A DNA stretch of 64,000 nt, from positions 372,001-436,000 of the forward strand of contig NZ_JAMGZJ010000077.1 in NCBI RefSeq assembly GCF_025564085.1. Reading direction: 5' to 3'. Below are positions 16,406 through 27,208 of this stretch, piece after piece. A program made the position numbers and the translations under genes. The notes beneath the pieces were generated by a model. It was given only the letters and a program-made list of their open reading frames with translations. It was not told the DNA's origin and searched no databases. Position 1 is the stretch's first letter, and each line of letters begins with the position of its first letter. This DNA comes from Silvania confinis (GTDB taxonomy: Bacteria; Pseudomonadota; Gammaproteobacteria; Enterobacterales; Enterobacteriaceae).

Positions 16406-18087
16406 GCGTGTTCCTCCAGTGGCAGTCGTAGGGTTATGCGGGTAAAGCAGTCCGGCTCGCAGGCCACGGCAATCCCGCAATTCTCACCGAAATGGGCGCG
16501 CAGGCGTTTATCCACCAGCCCCATCCCCAGGCCACCCCCCTCCTGAGCAGAGGTATACAGCCCGGCGTTGTCTTCGATATCCAGCACCAGATAGCCGTTG
16601 TTACTGCTGGCGGTAATGGCAATTTCACCGGTACCCAGCAGCTGCGAGGTGCCGTGCTTGATCGCGTTTTCCACAATCGGCTGTAAGGTGAACGCGGGCA
16701 ACTGCTGCCAGGCCAGCTCATCCGGCACAGAAAGCTGCACCTGCAGGCGGGACTGAAAGCGCGCCTTCTCGATTTGCAGATAGGCGTTCACGTGCTCGAT
16801 CTCATCGGCGAGGGTGACAATTTCGGAGGGTCGCTTCAGGTTTTTACGGAAAAAGGTCGACAGAAACTGCACCAGCTGCGTGGCTTGCTCGCTGTCCCGG
16901 CGGATCACCGCCTTCAGGGTGTTGAGCGCATTAAACAGGAAATGCGGATTGACCTGGGCGTGCAGCAGCTTGATTTCCGACTGCGTTAATAGCGCTTTCT
17001 GCCGCTCGTACTGCCCGGCGAGGATCTGCGCCGACAGCAGCTGGGCAATCCCCTCCCCGAGGGTGCGGTTGATGGAGCTAAACAGCCGATTTTTGGCTTC
17101 ATACAGTTTGATGGTGCCCATCACCCGCTGATTTTCACCGCGCAGGGGGATCACCAGCGTCGAGCCCAGCTTGCACTGCGGATGCAGCGAACAACGATAC
17201 GGCACTTCATTGCCGTCGGCGTAAACCACTTCCCCGGTTTCAATGGCGCGCAGCGTATAGGTCGAGGAGATCGGTCTGCCGGGCAGATGGTGATCGTCAC
17301 CAGTGCCGGTAAACGCCAGCAGCTTCTCGCGATCGGTGATGGCGACGGCGCTGATATCCAGCTCCTGATGCAGCACCTGCGCCACCTTCATACTGTTCTC
17401 TTCGTTAAAGCCCTGGCGCAGGATCCCTTCCGTCGAGGCCGCAACTTTCAGCGCGGTAGCGGAAAACGCCGAGGTATACTTTTCAAACATCGCCCGCTTG
17501 TCGAGCAGGATGCGCATAAACAACGCTGCGCCGACGGTGTTGGTGACCATCATCGGTGCCGCAATATTGCTTACCAGATGCAGGGCATTGTCGAACGGAC
17601 GGGCGATCAGCAGGATGATCAACATCTGCACCAGTTCTGCCACCAGGGTGACGACACCGGCAGTCAGCGGGCTGAAGACTTTATCCGGGCGACCGCGCCT
17701 GACCATGATGCTGTGCACCAGCCCGCCGAGCAGGCCTTCGACAATGGTCGAGATCATACAGCTCAGGGCAGTCATCCCGCCCATCGAATAGCGGTGCAGC
17801 CCGCCAGTGAGTCCCACCAGGCCACCGACAACCGGGCCGCCGAGCAGCCCGCCCATCACCGCACCAATGGCACGGGTGTTGGCGATGGAATCCTCGATAT
17901 GCAGACCCAGATAGGTACCCAGAATGCAGAAAATCGAAAACGTGACATAGCAAAGCAGCTTGTGGGGCAAGCGCACGGTGACCTGCATCAGAGGAATAAA
18001 CAGACGCGTTTTACTCATCAGCCAGGCAATTACCAGAAACACGCACATCTGCTGTAGCAGCAGCAACACCAGATTAAATTCGTACAT
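16399..18087 (-). CDS. btsS: LytS-type sensor histidine kinase BtsS (YehU)
   Basis: This 562-residue inner-membrane pyruvate-sensing kinase has an N-terminal 5TM-5TMR_LYT region of six or so membrane helices (residues 1-200, with [18 protein letters not shown]), a GAF-like region near 220-350, then the His_kinase box [20 protein letters not shown] with the phosphorylated His, and a HATPase domain ([29 protein letters not shown]). Length and sequence match E. coli BtsS. It overlaps btsR. The 217 bases upstream to the divergent mlrA carry both promoters. Confidence 0.96.
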   Translation of the reverse strand: MYEFNLVLLLLQQMCVFLVIAWLMSKTRLFIPLMQVTVRLPHKLLCYVTFSIFCILGTYLGLHIEDSIANTRAIGAVMGGLLGGPVVGGLVGLTGGLHRYSMGGMTALSCMISTIVEGLLGGLVHSIMVRRGRPDKVFSPLTAGVVTLVAELVQMLIILLIARPFDNALHLVSNIAAPMMVTNTVGAALFMRILLDKRAMFEKYTSAFSATALKVAASTEGILRQGFNEENSMKVAQVLHQELDISAVAITDREKLLAFTGTGDDHHLPGRPISSTYTLRAIETGEVVYADGNEVPYRCSLHPQCKLGSTLVIPLRGENQRVMGTIKLYEAKNRLFSSINRTLGEGIAQLLSAQILAGQYERQKALLTQSEIKLLHAQVNPHFLFNALNTLKAVIRRDSEQATQLVQFLSTFFRKNLKRPSEIVTLADEIEHVNAYLQIEKARFQSRLQVQLSVPDELAWQQLPAFTLQPIVENAIKHGTSQLLGTGEIAITASSNNGYLVLDIEDNAGLYTSAQEGGGLGMGLVDKRLRAHFGENCGIAVACEPDCFTRITLRLPLEEHAC

Positions 18088-18304
18088 ACTGGAAACCGAA
18101 AATTCTAAAAGCGCGTAACATACACTGATGCGCTGTAACTTTCTTTGAAGCAGTTCTGGAAAGATGCTTTTTCGTGTTCATCGTCACATCTTTTTCTGAA
18201 CATAATCCGATTATCGCATTTTTTGTGCAAAAAAAGATCAACCCTTCCTGGTTCGACAATCTGCGACTACAGTTAATCTGGGTAAGCGCAAGCCGGGGGA
18301 TAAC

Positions 18305-19039
18305 ATGGCGCTGTATACGATAGGGGAAGTGGCACTCCTGTGTGATATCAATCCTGTAACGTTACGGGCATGGCAGCGGCGTTACGGATTGCTCAAACCG
18401 CAGCGAACCGACGGTGGGCACCGCCTGTTTAATGATGCCGATATCGACCGGATCCGTGAGATCAAAAGCTGGATCGATAACGGCGTACAGGTTGGCAAAG
18501 TCAAATCGTTGCTGAGCCCGGAAAACAGCGACGAGCAGGATATCTGGCGCGAACAGCAGGAGGTCTTGCTGCGTTATCTGCAGTCCGGTCATCTTCATCG
18601 CCTGCGCGTGTGGCTCAAGGAACGAGGCAGCGAATATCCCGCCCAGACTCTTATTACCTCCCTGTTCATTCCGCTGCGTCGACGCCTGCAGTCGCAACAA
18701 CCCACTCTCCAGGCGCTGCTGAGCGCACTGGATGGCGTCCTGATTAATTACATCTGCATCTGCCTGTCGACAGCGCGCAAAAAGAACAGCAAAGATGCGC
18801 TGGTGGTCGGCTGGAATGTTCACGATACCACCCGCCTGTGGCTGGAAGCGTGGATTGCCGCCCAGCAGGGCTGGCGCGTCGATGTGCTGGCGCACTCGCT
18901 GGCGCAGCTACGCCCTGAACTGTTCGATGGCCAGACGCTGCTGGTGTGGTGCGGTGAGTCCCCCACCGCCGCCCAGCAGCTGCAGTTGACCCAGTGGCAG
19001 GAGAATGGCTACCCGGTGTTCCCGCTAAACGGCAATTAA
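18305..19039 (+). CDS. mlrA: MerR-family curli regulator MlrA
   Basis: This 244-residue transcription factor activates csgD and therefore curli and biofilm matrix in E. coli and Salmonella. The N-terminal MerR winged helix is clear: LYTIGEVALLCDINPVTLRA, WQRRYGLLKPQRTDGGHRLF. The C-terminal half resembles a B12-binding-like effector domain but lacks obvious cofactor ligands. Expression is RpoS-dependent in relatives. It is divergent from btsS and followed by the tiny yohO gene. The start at 18305 has GGGGGA upstream and gives the usual length. Confidence 0.95.
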   Translation: MALYTIGEVALLCDINPVTLRAWQRRYGLLKPQRTDGGHRLFNDADIDRIREIKSWIDNGVQVGKVKSLLSPENSDEQDIWREQQEVLLRYLQSGHLHRLRVWLKERGSEYPAQTLITSLFIPLRRRLQSQQPTLQALLSALDGVLINYICICLSTARKKNSKDALVVGWNVHDTTRLWLEAWIAAQQGWRVDVLAHSLAQLRPELFDGQTLLVWCGESPTAAQQLQLTQWQENGYPVFPLNGN

Positions 19040-19098
19040 TGGTTCATTAACACCTGCGCTTCACCGTATAATCGTGCCGATAACATAAGGAGCACATT

Positions 19099-19212
19099 AT
19101 GAACGCAGCCAAAGTGGCCGTTATTACCCTGTTCGTACTCATGGCTGTCAGCGGTATCGGCGGCGTGATGCTGGCAGGCTATTCGTTTATTGTTCGCGGC
19201 GGTGTCGGCTGA
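19099..19212 (+). CDS. yohO: small membrane protein YohO
   Basis: This gene encodes a 37-residue protein, [20 protein letters not shown] followed by [17 protein letters not shown], a single membrane helix with a basic tail that closely resembles E. coli YohO (35 residues). AAGGAG lies 6 bases before the ATG. Position after mlrA is conserved with E. coli. Function is unknown. The last 26 bases overlap the 3' end of yehW on the other strand. Confidence 0.88.
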   Translation: MNAAKVAVITLFVLMAVSGIGGVMLAGYSFIVRGGVG

Positions 19213-19924
19213 GTCTGCGCGCCAGCCTTTCAAACGCGCGATCCACCACAATCGCTGCCAGTGCCACCAGCACTGCCCCCTGAATAATATAGGCGGTATT
19301 AAAACCGCTTAAGCCGATGATGATCGGCGTTCCCAGCGTGTTCGCACCCACCGTTGAGGCAATCGCCGCCGTCCCGATGTTAATAATGACCGAGGTGCGG
19401 ATCCCGGCCAGCATCACCGGTGCCGCCAGCGGCAGCTCGACGTTACGCAGGCGCTGCCAGCCGCTCATTCCCATTCCTTCGGCCACGCTAATGGCCGCCG
19501 CAGGTACCGCCGCCAGCCCGGCCAGCGTCGCCTGTAAAATCGGCAGCACCCCGTAGAGGATCAGCGCGACAATCGCCGGCTGCTGACCAAATCCCATCAC
19601 CGGTACCGCAATCGCCAATACCGCCACCGGTGGAAATGTCTGCCCGACCGCCGCAATGGTCTCGACCAGCGGGCGAAACTCGCGCCCGGCCTCGCGGGTG
19701 ACCGCAATCCCCGCGCCAATCCCCAGCACCATCGCAAAAATACTGGAAACCCCCACCAGCCAGAAGTGGGAAAGCGTCAGGCTGAGAAAGCTCTCCTGCT
19801 GATACACCGGACGCGGCAGCGCGGGAAACAGCGTGCTGAACAGCGGTGCGCTGTGGGGCATCACCAACAGCAGAGCGATAAACAGCGCTACCAGCCACAA
19901 GAGCGGATCACGGAGCCACGTCAT
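19187..19924 (-). CDS. yehW: osmoprotectant ABC transporter permease YehW
   Basis: This 245-residue inner-membrane permease of the OpuBB/ProW type belongs to the YehZYXW (OsmF) low-affinity glycine-betaine importer. It has five to six membrane helices and the EAA loop [19 protein letters not shown] near residue 155, which contacts the ATPase YehX. It overlaps yehX by 17 bases, in one operon osmF-yehY-yehX-yehW read leftward. It is the distal gene and overlaps yohO tail to tail. Confidence 0.95.
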   Translation of the reverse strand: MTWLRDPLLWLVALFIALLLVMPHSAPLFSTLFPALPRPVYQQESFLSLTLSHFWLVGVSSIFAMVLGIGAGIAVTREAGREFRPLVETIAAVGQTFPPVAVLAIAVPVMGFGQQPAIVALILYGVLPILQATLAGLAAVPAAAISVAEGMGMSGWQRLRNVELPLAAPVMLAGIRTSVIINIGTAAIASTVGANTLGTPIIIGLSGFNTAYIIQGAVLVALAAIVVDRAFERLARRLSRHRREQ

Positions 19925-20858
19925 GCGCTGTCTCCGTATGCAGCAGATCGCGAAAATAAAGGGTGCCGCACGGCTGATTGTGCGCGTTGATCACCGGCAG
20001 CGCTTCGCAGCGGCAGGTGACGAACGCCGAGAGCGCATCCCGCAGGCTCATAACGTCACGCAGCGGGGTGGCATCGCTCGGGGCGATCTCCTCGCGCATG
20101 GATTCGCCCACCGTGCGCAGCGACAGCAGGCGCACGCCCAGCTCGCTGCGGCCAAAAAATTCGCGCACGAAGGCATTCGCAGGCTGGGTCAGCAGGGTCA
20201 GCGGCGTGCCCTGCTGCACCACTTCTCCGTGGTCCATCAACACCAGATGATCGGCCAGCCTTAGGGCTTCGTCGATATCGTGGGTCACCAGAATAATGGT
20301 GCGCCCGAGCATACGGTGGATGCGGGTCATCTCCAGCTGCAGCGCTCCGCGGGTGACCGGATCGAGCGCGCCGAAGGGTTCGTCCATCAGCAGCACCTCC
20401 GGGTTAGCCGCCAGCGCACGCGCCACGCCGACCCGCTGCTGCTGGCCGCCGGAAAGCTGGTGCGGGTAGCGCTCGCGCAGCACCGGCTCCAGCCCGAGCA
20501 GGGCCATCAGTTCATCCACCCGATCGTTGATTTTTTGCCGGGACCATTTTTGCAGCTGCGGGACGGTGGCAATGTTGCGCGCCACCGTCCAGTGTGGAAA
20601 CAGGCCAATCGACTGAATGGCGTAGCCCATCCGCCGACGCAACTCCAGCACCGGCAGGCTGCGGATCTCCTCCCCGGCAAAGCGGATCAGGCCGCTGTCA
20701 TGCTCCACCAGCCGGTTGATCATCTTCAGGGTGGTGGATTTACCCGAGCCTGAGGTGCCGATCAGCACCGAAAAAGCCCCTTCAGCAAAGGTCAGGTTCA
20801 GGTTGCTGACCGCAGGCTGCCCGGCAAAGGTTTTGTTGACGTCATGAAACTCAATCAT
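19908..20858 (-). CDS. yehX: osmoprotectant ABC transporter ATPase YehX
   Basis: This 316-residue ABC ATPase of the betaine/choline (OpuCA-like) class shows Walker [10 protein letters not shown], the signature [16 protein letters not shown], Walker [13 protein letters not shown] and the switch histidine in [10 protein letters not shown]. The C-terminal extension after residue 235 contains a CBS-like segment ([28 protein letters not shown]), which in related importers senses osmotic strength. It energises the YehW/YehY permeases and overlaps yehY by 8 bases. Confidence 0.96.
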   Translation of the reverse strand: MIEFHDVNKTFAGQPAVSNLNLTFAEGAFSVLIGTSGSGKSTTLKMINRLVEHDSGLIRFAGEEIRSLPVLELRRRMGYAIQSIGLFPHWTVARNIATVPQLQKWSRQKINDRVDELMALLGLEPVLRERYPHQLSGGQQQRVGVARALAANPEVLLMDEPFGALDPVTRGALQLEMTRIHRMLGRTIILVTHDIDEALRLADHLVLMDHGEVVQQGTPLTLLTQPANAFVREFFGRSELGVRLLSLRTVGESMREEIAPSDATPLRDVMSLRDALSAFVTCRCEALPVINAHNQPCGTLYFRDLLHTETAHDVAP

Positions 20859-22008
20859 CGGAACTCCTTTTTAGCAGGGCAATCCACAGCGCAAACAGGG
20901 CGTCGATCACCACCGCCAGCGCAATGGTCGGTATCACCCCCAGCAGCACCAGATCCAGGGCGCTACTCAGCAACCCCTGGAACACCAGCGCGCCAAATCC
21001 CCCTGCCCCAATCAGCGCCGCAATCACCGCCATCCCTACCGTTTGCACTGCCACCACTCGCAGGCCGCGCAGCAGTACCGGCAGTGCCAGCGGCAGTTGG
21101 ATCTGCCAGAAGCGCTGGCGGGTATTCATCCCCATCGCGTCGGCGCTCTCCAGCACCTCGGCAGGCACCTGGCTGAGCCCGGCCAGCACACCCCGCGCCA
21201 GCGGCAACAGGGCATACAGTACCAGCGCAATCAGTGCCGGTGTCATCCCGGTCCCGGCAATCCCCAGCGACGATAGCCATGGCCAGGCGTGGGTCAGCCC
21301 GGCCAGCGGTGCAATCAGCAGGCCAAATAATGCCACCGAGGGAATGGTCTGAATGACGTTCAGCACCGCGAACACCGGCCCCTGATAGCGCGGTTGGCGA
21401 TAGCAGAAAATCCCCAGAAACACGCCAATGAGTAATGCCGGACACAGCGTTCCCAGCAGCAGGATCAGATGCTGCGACAGCGCGTCATTAAAGACATCCT
21501 GGCGATTGGCATACTCCTTAAGTAGCGACAAGGCGTTGAGTTCGCCGTGAAACAGTATCAGCAGCGGCAGGATCCAGATTTGCGCCTGCAGCAGCCAGCG
21601 CCAGAGCGGCTGCGGGCTGAGTCGGCGGATAACATCGCTGCAGGCCAGCAGGCACAGCGCCAGCCACAGCCACAGTCCGCTACCCACGCCAGTACGCGCC
21701 AGCGGGCTTTCGCTGCTGGCGAGATGTGAGGCGGCAAGCCCGGCGCTCCAGACCAGCAGCGTAAAAAGCAGCTGGCAGACCACCAGCGTCGCGACCAATG
21801 CCCAGCGCCCGCGCGCCAGGGATAACCCCAGCAGCAGGCATAACGGCATCAGCAGCAGCGCAGGCGAAAACGACCACACCTGCCAGGCGGCACGCCCTTC
21901 CCCGGACATCAGCCGGTTGGGGGCGAAATTCACAAACGGCAGCGCGCCTGCGACCACGGCAATCAACGCCAGCAGCAGCAGGACGCGGTTATGACAGCGT
22001 ATTGGCAC
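20851..22008 (-). CDS. yehY: osmoprotectant ABC transporter permease YehY
   Basis: This 385-residue polytopic permease is larger than its partner YehW because of an extra N-terminal set of membrane helices (residues 1-170). The C-terminal half carries the binding-protein-dependent permease domain with the EAA loop [20 protein letters not shown] near residue 290. It works with YehX, YehW and the periplasmic OsmF. It starts 15 bases after the osmF stop, consistent with one transcript. Confidence 0.95.
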   Translation of the reverse strand: MPIRCHNRVLLLLALIAVVAGALPFVNFAPNRLMSGEGRAAWQVWSFSPALLLMPLCLLLGLSLARGRWALVATLVVCQLLFTLLVWSAGLAASHLASSESPLARTGVGSGLWLWLALCLLACSDVIRRLSPQPLWRWLLQAQIWILPLLILFHGELNALSLLKEYANRQDVFNDALSQHLILLLGTLCPALLIGVFLGIFCYRQPRYQGPVFAVLNVIQTIPSVALFGLLIAPLAGLTHAWPWLSSLGIAGTGMTPALIALVLYALLPLARGVLAGLSQVPAEVLESADAMGMNTRQRFWQIQLPLALPVLLRGLRVVAVQTVGMAVIAALIGAGGFGALVFQGLLSSALDLVLLGVIPTIALAVVIDALFALWIALLKRSSDD

Positions 22009-22023
22009 GCATCCGTCCTGGGG

Positions 22024-22941
22024 CTACTTCACCAGCCCTTTTTGCTTCAGGTAATCTGCCGCCACTTTTTTGGCATCCAGCCCTTCAACGGCAATGCTGG
22101 CATTCAGATGCTGCAGCGTTTTCTCGTCCAGGCTGGCAAATACCGGCTTCAGCCACGCGTCCAGTTCGGGATAGGCTTTCAGCACCGCTTCGCGCACCAC
22201 CGGGGTCGGGGCATAGATCGGCTGGACGCCTTTCGGGTCGGTCAGCGTTTGCAGGCCGAGCGCCGCCACCGGGCCATCGGTGCCGTAGGCCATCGCCGCA
22301 TTCACGCCGGAGGTTTGCTGGGCCGCCGCTTTAATGGTGACCGCCGTATCGCCGCCCGCCAGCGACAGCAGCTGGCTCTGATCGAGCTTGAAGTCGTAGG
22401 CTTTTTCAAACGCTGGCAGCGCATCCGGGCGCTCGATAAACTCGGCCGAGGCGGCCAGCTTAAAATCGCCTTTGTCTTTCAGGTAGCGGCTGAGATCTTC
22501 AAGTGAGGTGAGTTTGCCCTTTTCCGCCAGGTCTTTGCGTACCGCGATGGTCCAGGTGTTGTTGGCCGGGGCCGGAGTCAGCCAGATCAGGTGGTTCTTT
22601 TCGGCATCGAGTTTTTTGACTTTCTCATAGCCATTTTTGGCATTTTTCCACGCCGGATCGTTTTCATCTTTGAAGAAGAAGGCCCCGTTGCCGGTGTATT
22701 CCGGGTAGATATCCAGCTCGCCGGAGGTGATCGCTCCGCGCACCACCGGGGTGGTGCCGAGCTGGACTTTATTGACTGTTTTCACGCCATGGCTTTCCAG
22801 CACCTGCAAAATGATATTGCCGAGCAGCGCGCCTTCGGTATCGATTTTTGACCCGACTTTAATCGGCTCCGCCGCCTGTAAAGGCAGGCTCAACGCCGCC
22901 AGCAGCGCCGCCGAACCCATGATCCCCTTTGAGAGTGTCAT
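22024..22941 (-). CDS. osmF: periplasmic osmoprotectant-binding protein OsmF (YehZ)
   Basis: This 305-residue binding protein of the OpuAC family has a Sec signal peptide ending LSLPLQAA-EPI near residue 24. The mature protein has the type II fold expected for a betaine-binding subunit, for example KVGSKIDTEGALLGNIILQV at the start and a GGDTAVTIKAAAQQTSGVNA hinge segment. It heads the osmF-yehYXW operon, which is RpoS- and osmotically controlled in E. coli. Only 70 bases separate it from the upstream MFS gene on the same strand, so some read-through is possible. Confidence 0.95.
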   Translation of the reverse strand: MTLSKGIMGSAALLAALSLPLQAAEPIKVGSKIDTEGALLGNIILQVLESHGVKTVNKVQLGTTPVVRGAITSGELDIYPEYTGNGAFFFKDENDPAWKNAKNGYEKVKKLDAEKNHLIWLTPAPANNTWTIAVRKDLAEKGKLTSLEDLSRYLKDKGDFKLAASAEFIERPDALPAFEKAYDFKLDQSQLLSLAGGDTAVTIKAAAQQTSGVNAAMAYGTDGPVAALGLQTLTDPKGVQPIYAPTPVVREAVLKAYPELDAWLKPVFASLDEKTLQHLNASIAVEGLDAKKVAADYLKQKGLVK

Positions 22942-23011
22942 TCTGCTTTCCTCGTTATTTTGCCGCCTTTTTCAGAGGCTTGAGAGAAAAGCGTAGTCGA
23001 TATCGCAGGTT

Positions 23012-24247
23012 TTAGCGCGAGTCGGGCAGTTTTAACGGCAGGGTCAGCACGCTGGCAGCAAAGTACAGAATGGCGATCGTCCACAGCGTCCCCTCGATGC
23101 CAAACGGCGCCACGCACAGGGTGACGATCAGCGGCCCGACAAAGTTGCTCAGGCCCGATCCCAGGTTGAGGCAGGAGATGGCCGCGCCTTTGTTATCCGG
23201 GAGCAGCGACGGGATCAGCGCGCTGAGCGGCCCAAAGGCACCCAGTCCGATGGCGTACAACGCCAGGGCACAGAACAACGCGGTTTCGCTGTTGCCAAAC
23301 AGCACCGGGGCATAGCAAACCGCCAGCATCGCCAGCCCGCAGAGGGTGCCGGAGAACCAGACCACCGTATTGCGCCAGCCAATGGTGTCGCCCAGCCAGC
23401 CGAAGAAGTAGTTAGCGAAGATGTTGACCACGTTCACCAGCCCCCAGATAGTCAGCCACTGGGCGATGCTGAAGCCAAAGTGCGGCAGGTAAACCGGCAT
23501 CAGGATCACCAGCGAAAACTTGCCGATGTCGTTGATGGTTTTGACGATCACTGCGAGGCGCATTTTCGGTTCGCGTACCAGCACCCTGATCCCTTCGCTC
23601 AGCGCCGCGCCCATGCTACCGCCCTGCGCCACCTCGGGGCGATCGCGGTTCAACACCAGCGCGCAGAATGCCCCCAGCACCACAAAGACAAAGCCGCTCA
23701 GCAGGGTCACGGTTTCACCGATCGCCGGCAGCATCACCCCGGAGTACCACGGCCCGACAATGGTCATCCCCACGCCAAAGGCAATCCAGAACCAGGAGAC
23801 CGCACGCCCGAGAATGCGCGGCTCGCAGCGCTGGGTAATCCACACCAGAAACGAGTAGGCAAACAGCGGGTAGGCCACGCCGCGCAGGGCATAGCTCGCC
23901 ACCATCAGCGGGTAGTTCCCCTGCGGCAGAGCATAGCCGATAAACGGAATCGATCCGACAAAGTAGACCACCGTTGCTGCCCACATCAGGCGGCGCAGGC
24001 CCAGCACGCCTGCGCCAATCCCGGAGAACCACGACACCACTGCCACGCACAGGCCAAACACCGACGACAGCAGGCTGATGTGGAAGGCGTCGAAGCCGCG
24101 GTGTTGCAACATCGCGGCCAGCCAGCTCTGCTCGATGGTGGCTCCGGTAATGAAGAGAAAAATCCCGATAAAGCCCCAGCTCAGTTCGCGGGGGAGTCCC
24201 AGCCTGGCCCAGAGCCCGTGCTGAATGTAAACGCTGTGTTCTGTCAT
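23012..24247 (-). CDS. MFS transporter, RbtT/DalT-like polyol permease type
   Basis: This 411-residue protein has twelve predicted membrane helices, with the general character of the ribitol/arabinitol permease group (N-terminal WARLGLPRELSWGFIGIFLF, then FITGATIEQSWLAAML). The start at 24247 (MTEHSVYIQHGL) is chosen because the longer frame adds ten residues unlike the family. It lies 52 bases after the GPH transporter gene in the same direction and probably closes the GH28 operon. The substrate is unknown; a uronic acid or a sugar alcohol from plant material would fit its neighbours. Confidence 0.8.
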   Translation of the reverse strand: MTEHSVYIQHGLWARLGLPRELSWGFIGIFLFITGATIEQSWLAAMLQHRGFDAFHISLLSSVFGLCVAVVSWFSGIGAGVLGLRRLMWAATVVYFVGSIPFIGYALPQGNYPLMVASYALRGVAYPLFAYSFLVWITQRCEPRILGRAVSWFWIAFGVGMTIVGPWYSGVMLPAIGETVTLLSGFVFVVLGAFCALVLNRDRPEVAQGGSMGAALSEGIRVLVREPKMRLAVIVKTINDIGKFSLVILMPVYLPHFGFSIAQWLTIWGLVNVVNIFANYFFGWLGDTIGWRNTVVWFSGTLCGLAMLAVCYAPVLFGNSETALFCALALYAIGLGAFGPLSALIPSLLPDNKGAAISCLNLGSGLSNFVGPLIVTLCVAPFGIEGTLWTIAILYFAASVLTLPLKLPDSR

Positions 24248-24299
24248 TTTGCTTCGTCTTGAGCAGACCGGGCCCACAAGCCCGGTCCGGGTTGGAGGG

Positions 24300-25859
24300 T
24301 CAGGCGTTGGTCAGTTGCGCCGAACTCTGGCGCGCCAGCATCCGCTTGCGGTTGAGATAGCCGACGCTGTTGTCACCCCAGCAGTGTTCGTACGGCATCC
24401 CGGTCAGGCTTTCGATAACCAGGCGGTTTTGGGCGCTGACGCTGGCTTTGCTGCCACCCTGCTTCAGGCGCGCCACCTCTTCGTTAAGAATGGCGTGCGT
24501 GCGGCTGTTCACGCGGAACTGGAAAGCCGACCAGATCCCCCACAGGGTGAGGATCACCGGCAAGACAATCATGATCACCATGATCATGTTGATGGCCGAC
24601 TGCGGCTGGGCACTCTGGCCGGAGACAAAGCCGGACATCTGCAGCGCCACCCCGACGAGGAAAATCGACAGCGCTTGCGAGGCTTTACGCAGCAGGCTCA
24701 TGAAGCCGGCGAAAATCCCCTCCCGACGCTGGCAGGTGAGGATCTCATCCACGTCCGCCACAAAGGTGTAGTTGTTCCACGGAATGGCATAGATCCCGCC
24801 GCGTGCCAGACCGGCAACCGCCGCGCCAACATACAACAACATCATGCCGCGGGTTTCACTGAAGTACGCCGACACCAGCAGCGCAAACGCCACCAGCGCC
24901 ATCGACGCCTGAGTAGCAAAGGCGCGGGACGGGGAGTAGCGCAGAGTCAGCCAGGTGGCAATGCCTACGCCAAAGAACTGCAGCGCGTTGATGACGCCAA
25001 GCAGGTTCGAGGCCATCACCGACGAGGTCATCAGGGCGAAGACCACAAAATAGGTAAACACCGAGTTGAAAATATCCTGTGCCACCGAGCCGCCGAGGTA
25101 CATCCCCAGATGAGAACGGAAGGTTTTGATTTTCAGGGTCGAGACGAAATCGTAATAGATAGGGTAGACGCGGGTCGCCAGCGGCATTTTCTGTTCCTCT
25201 TCATCGTGGACTTCGCTCTGCTGGATCTCCTCGAGCGAGCGTTCCCAGGTCCCGAAATAGACAAAGAACAGAACGATCATAAACGAGACGGTGAAGATGG
25301 CCCCGGTATAGAAGAACGAGTCGGACGACTCCGGGCCGAAGTAGGAAACCAGACGCCCCGGCAGGAACGCGGCGGCAAAACCGGCCAGCTGGGCAATGTA
25401 CATCCGGGCGCTGGTGAGCTTAGAGCGCTTGTTGAAATCAGAAGTCATCTCTGCCGACAGGGTGTCGTAAGGGATGATGATCATGGTGTAGACGATCTCA
25501 AACAAAATGTAGAACAGCAGGTACATCCAGTAGTTAAAGCCCTCGACCCACAGCAGACTGTAGACCGACACCAGCGGAATACTGGCCAGCAGGAAGAAGC
25601 GGCGACGGCCAAAGCGACGGCCCAACGCGGTTTTGTGGAAGTTATCGGAAACGTAACCGATGACCGGACACATGATCACATCGACAATTCGCGCCACCGC
25701 AAACAGCGAACCCGCCTCGATCGGCGACAGACCGCAGAAGGTGGTTAAGAAAAACAGCAGCCAGGCGCTGACCAGCGTAAACGCGCCGGAGCCAATCACG
25801 TCGGCCAGTCCGTAGCAGACGTAGTTACGCAGTTTTATTTCACGCACGTTTTTAATCAT
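24300..25859 (-). CDS. GPH-family sugar transporter (oligogalacturonide type)
   Basis: This 519-residue protein of the glycoside-pentoside-hexuronide:cation symporter family has twelve membrane helices, with FLTTFCGLSPIEAGSLFAVA and the conserved RFGRRRFFLL loop after helix 2, and PYDTLSAEMTSDFNKRS before helix 5. TogT and RhiT, which import pectin oligomers in soft-rot bacteria, belong to this family. It overlaps the GH28 gene by 4 bases (ATGA), so uptake and hydrolysis are coupled. The pectin-oligomer substrate is inferred from this coupling, not from a specific motif. Confidence 0.85.
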   Translation of the reverse strand: MIKNVREIKLRNYVCYGLADVIGSGAFTLVSAWLLFFLTTFCGLSPIEAGSLFAVARIVDVIMCPVIGYVSDNFHKTALGRRFGRRRFFLLASIPLVSVYSLLWVEGFNYWMYLLFYILFEIVYTMIIIPYDTLSAEMTSDFNKRSKLTSARMYIAQLAGFAAAFLPGRLVSYFGPESSDSFFYTGAIFTVSFMIVLFFVYFGTWERSLEEIQQSEVHDEEEQKMPLATRVYPIYYDFVSTLKIKTFRSHLGMYLGGSVAQDIFNSVFTYFVVFALMTSSVMASNLLGVINALQFFGVGIATWLTLRYSPSRAFATQASMALVAFALLVSAYFSETRGMMLLYVGAAVAGLARGGIYAIPWNNYTFVADVDEILTCQRREGIFAGFMSLLRKASQALSIFLVGVALQMSGFVSGQSAQPQSAINMIMVIMIVLPVILTLWGIWSAFQFRVNSRTHAILNEEVARLKQGGSKASVSAQNRLVIESLTGMPYEHCWGDNSVGYLNRKRMLARQSSAQLTNA

Positions 25860-27208
25860 TTTCGGTTCCCTGAATGTGGCGGATAAACCCGGACGGCCTC
25901 GTCATCCCAGCCTGCGGGAAGCGGCTGCGGCCGGGTAATGGTGAGAGCGTTAAGCTGCAACCCCTGCACGCCGGTGGCATACAGCGCGGGCAGGCCGTGT
26001 GGATAGGGCTCAACCCCGTGCGCCCGCCCGGTTTGCGGGTTGACGAGGTACGCGTTATCCAGCCCCATGCCGGTCGGGCGTGCGGGATTGCACGGCGGGC
26101 GCACGTCGTAGCTGCCCTGCTCGTCGCTCTCGCTCAGCCGCTGGGAGAAGGTCAGGCCGTTGAAGGTGATGTCGCTAATCGCGCCCGGCATGTCGCTGTG
26201 CAGGTTAATCGCCCCTTCGCCGCTGCCGCTGAGGTTGGAGAAAGTGACCTGGCGTATCGGTCCCGGCGTGATGTGCGGGGCGCGGTGACGCACCGAAACA
26301 AACACCGGATCGGCTTTGCCCCAGTGGCACGGATCGCCGTGGCGGCAGTCGAAGAGGATGTTGCTGAACAGCATCTGGCTGAACTGGCCGCCGTCGCGAG
26401 AGACCAGCCCGATGGCGCGGTTGGAGTCAACAATGACGCAGTTGCTCACCACGATGTTGCGGATATCGGCGAAGGTCTCGGTCCCAACTTTGATCGCACA
26501 GCTCTTCGAGCGGATGATGCAGTTATTGACCGTGACGTTCTCTGTCGCCTGCTGAAGTTCCGCCGCTTTGGCGGTGGTTTTCAGGCAGATGCCGTCATCG
26601 GCGGCACTGAAATAGCTGTTGCTGAGGTGCACGTGCTGGCAGCTGTCGAGATCCAGCGCATCGGTATTGGAGAGCGTCAGATCGTTATCGATGGTGAGGT
26701 TGTTGATAAACACATGGCGACAGCTGACCAGATGCGCAGTCCACATCGGCGCATCGCAGATCGTAATATCACCGATGCGTACCTGTTGGCAGCCCTCCAG
26801 CACCAGCATCCGCGGGCGATGGGTTTTCGGCTGGCGATAGCCCTGGACATCCGGCTGTGGCGCAAACCAGGCGCTGGCGTTACCGTCGATGCAGCCAGCG
26901 CCGCTGAGGGTGAGATGCTGCGCATCGCGGGCGTACAGCAGCGCCATCCGCGACAGCTCCGCCATACTCTGCGTTTCGGCGGCCTGGTAGTCGGCCTCCT
27001 GCGGGCTGGCCAGCAGACGTGCACCCGCCTCCAGGTGCAGGGTGAAGTTTGACGGCAACACCAGCGTGCCGATCAAGTAAGTTCCGGGTGTCACCACCAG
27101 CGTACCGCCGCCCGCCTGCCCCAGGGTATCGATTAACCCCTGTAGGGTGTGGGTGACGAGGGACAGACCGCTGCGGTCGAGGTCGATGTCGTCTAACGAG
27201 AGCTTCAT
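25856..27208 (-). CDS. glycoside hydrolase family 28 (polygalacturonase-like), cytoplasmic
   Basis: This 450-residue right-handed parallel beta-helix protein has the GH28 catalytic blocks NTDALDLDS and SAADDGICLK, which carry three of the acidic residues (near residues 183 and 205), followed by SKSCAIKVGTET where classic polygalacturonases have a GHG motif. No signal peptide is visible, so it probably works on imported oligomers and not on polymeric pectin. The start at 27208 gives MKLSLDDIDLDRSGLS. It heads the operon GH28-GPH-MFS, with a perfect CRP site 172 bases upstream. Substrate could be galacturonides or rhamnogalacturonides. Confidence 0.85.
   Translation of the reverse strand: MKLSLDDIDLDRSGLSLVTHTLQGLIDTLGQAGGGTLVVTPGTYLIGTLVLPSNFTLHLEAGARLLASPQEADYQAAETQSMAELSRMALLYARDAQHLTLSGAGCIDGNASAWFAPQPDVQGYRQPKTHRPRMLVLEGCQQVRIGDITICDAPMWTAHLVSCRHVFINNLTIDNDLTLSNTDALDLDSCQHVHLSNSYFSAADDGICLKTTAKAAELQQATENVTVNNCIIRSKSCAIKVGTETFADIRNIVVSNCVIVDSNRAIGLVSRDGGQFSQMLFSNILFDCRHGDPCHWGKADPVFVSVRHRAPHITPGPIRQVTFSNLSGSGEGAINLHSDMPGAISDITFNGLTFSQRLSESDEQGSYDVRPPCNPARPTGMGLDNAYLVNPQTGRAHGVEPYPHGLPALYATGVQGLQLNALTITRPQPLPAGWDDEAVRVYPPHSGNRK

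Noticed and set aside
18074..18259. 61-codon minus-strand frame upstream of btsS
   Set aside because: No recognisable product; it lies in the divergent btsS/mlrA promoter region and has no clear ribosome site.
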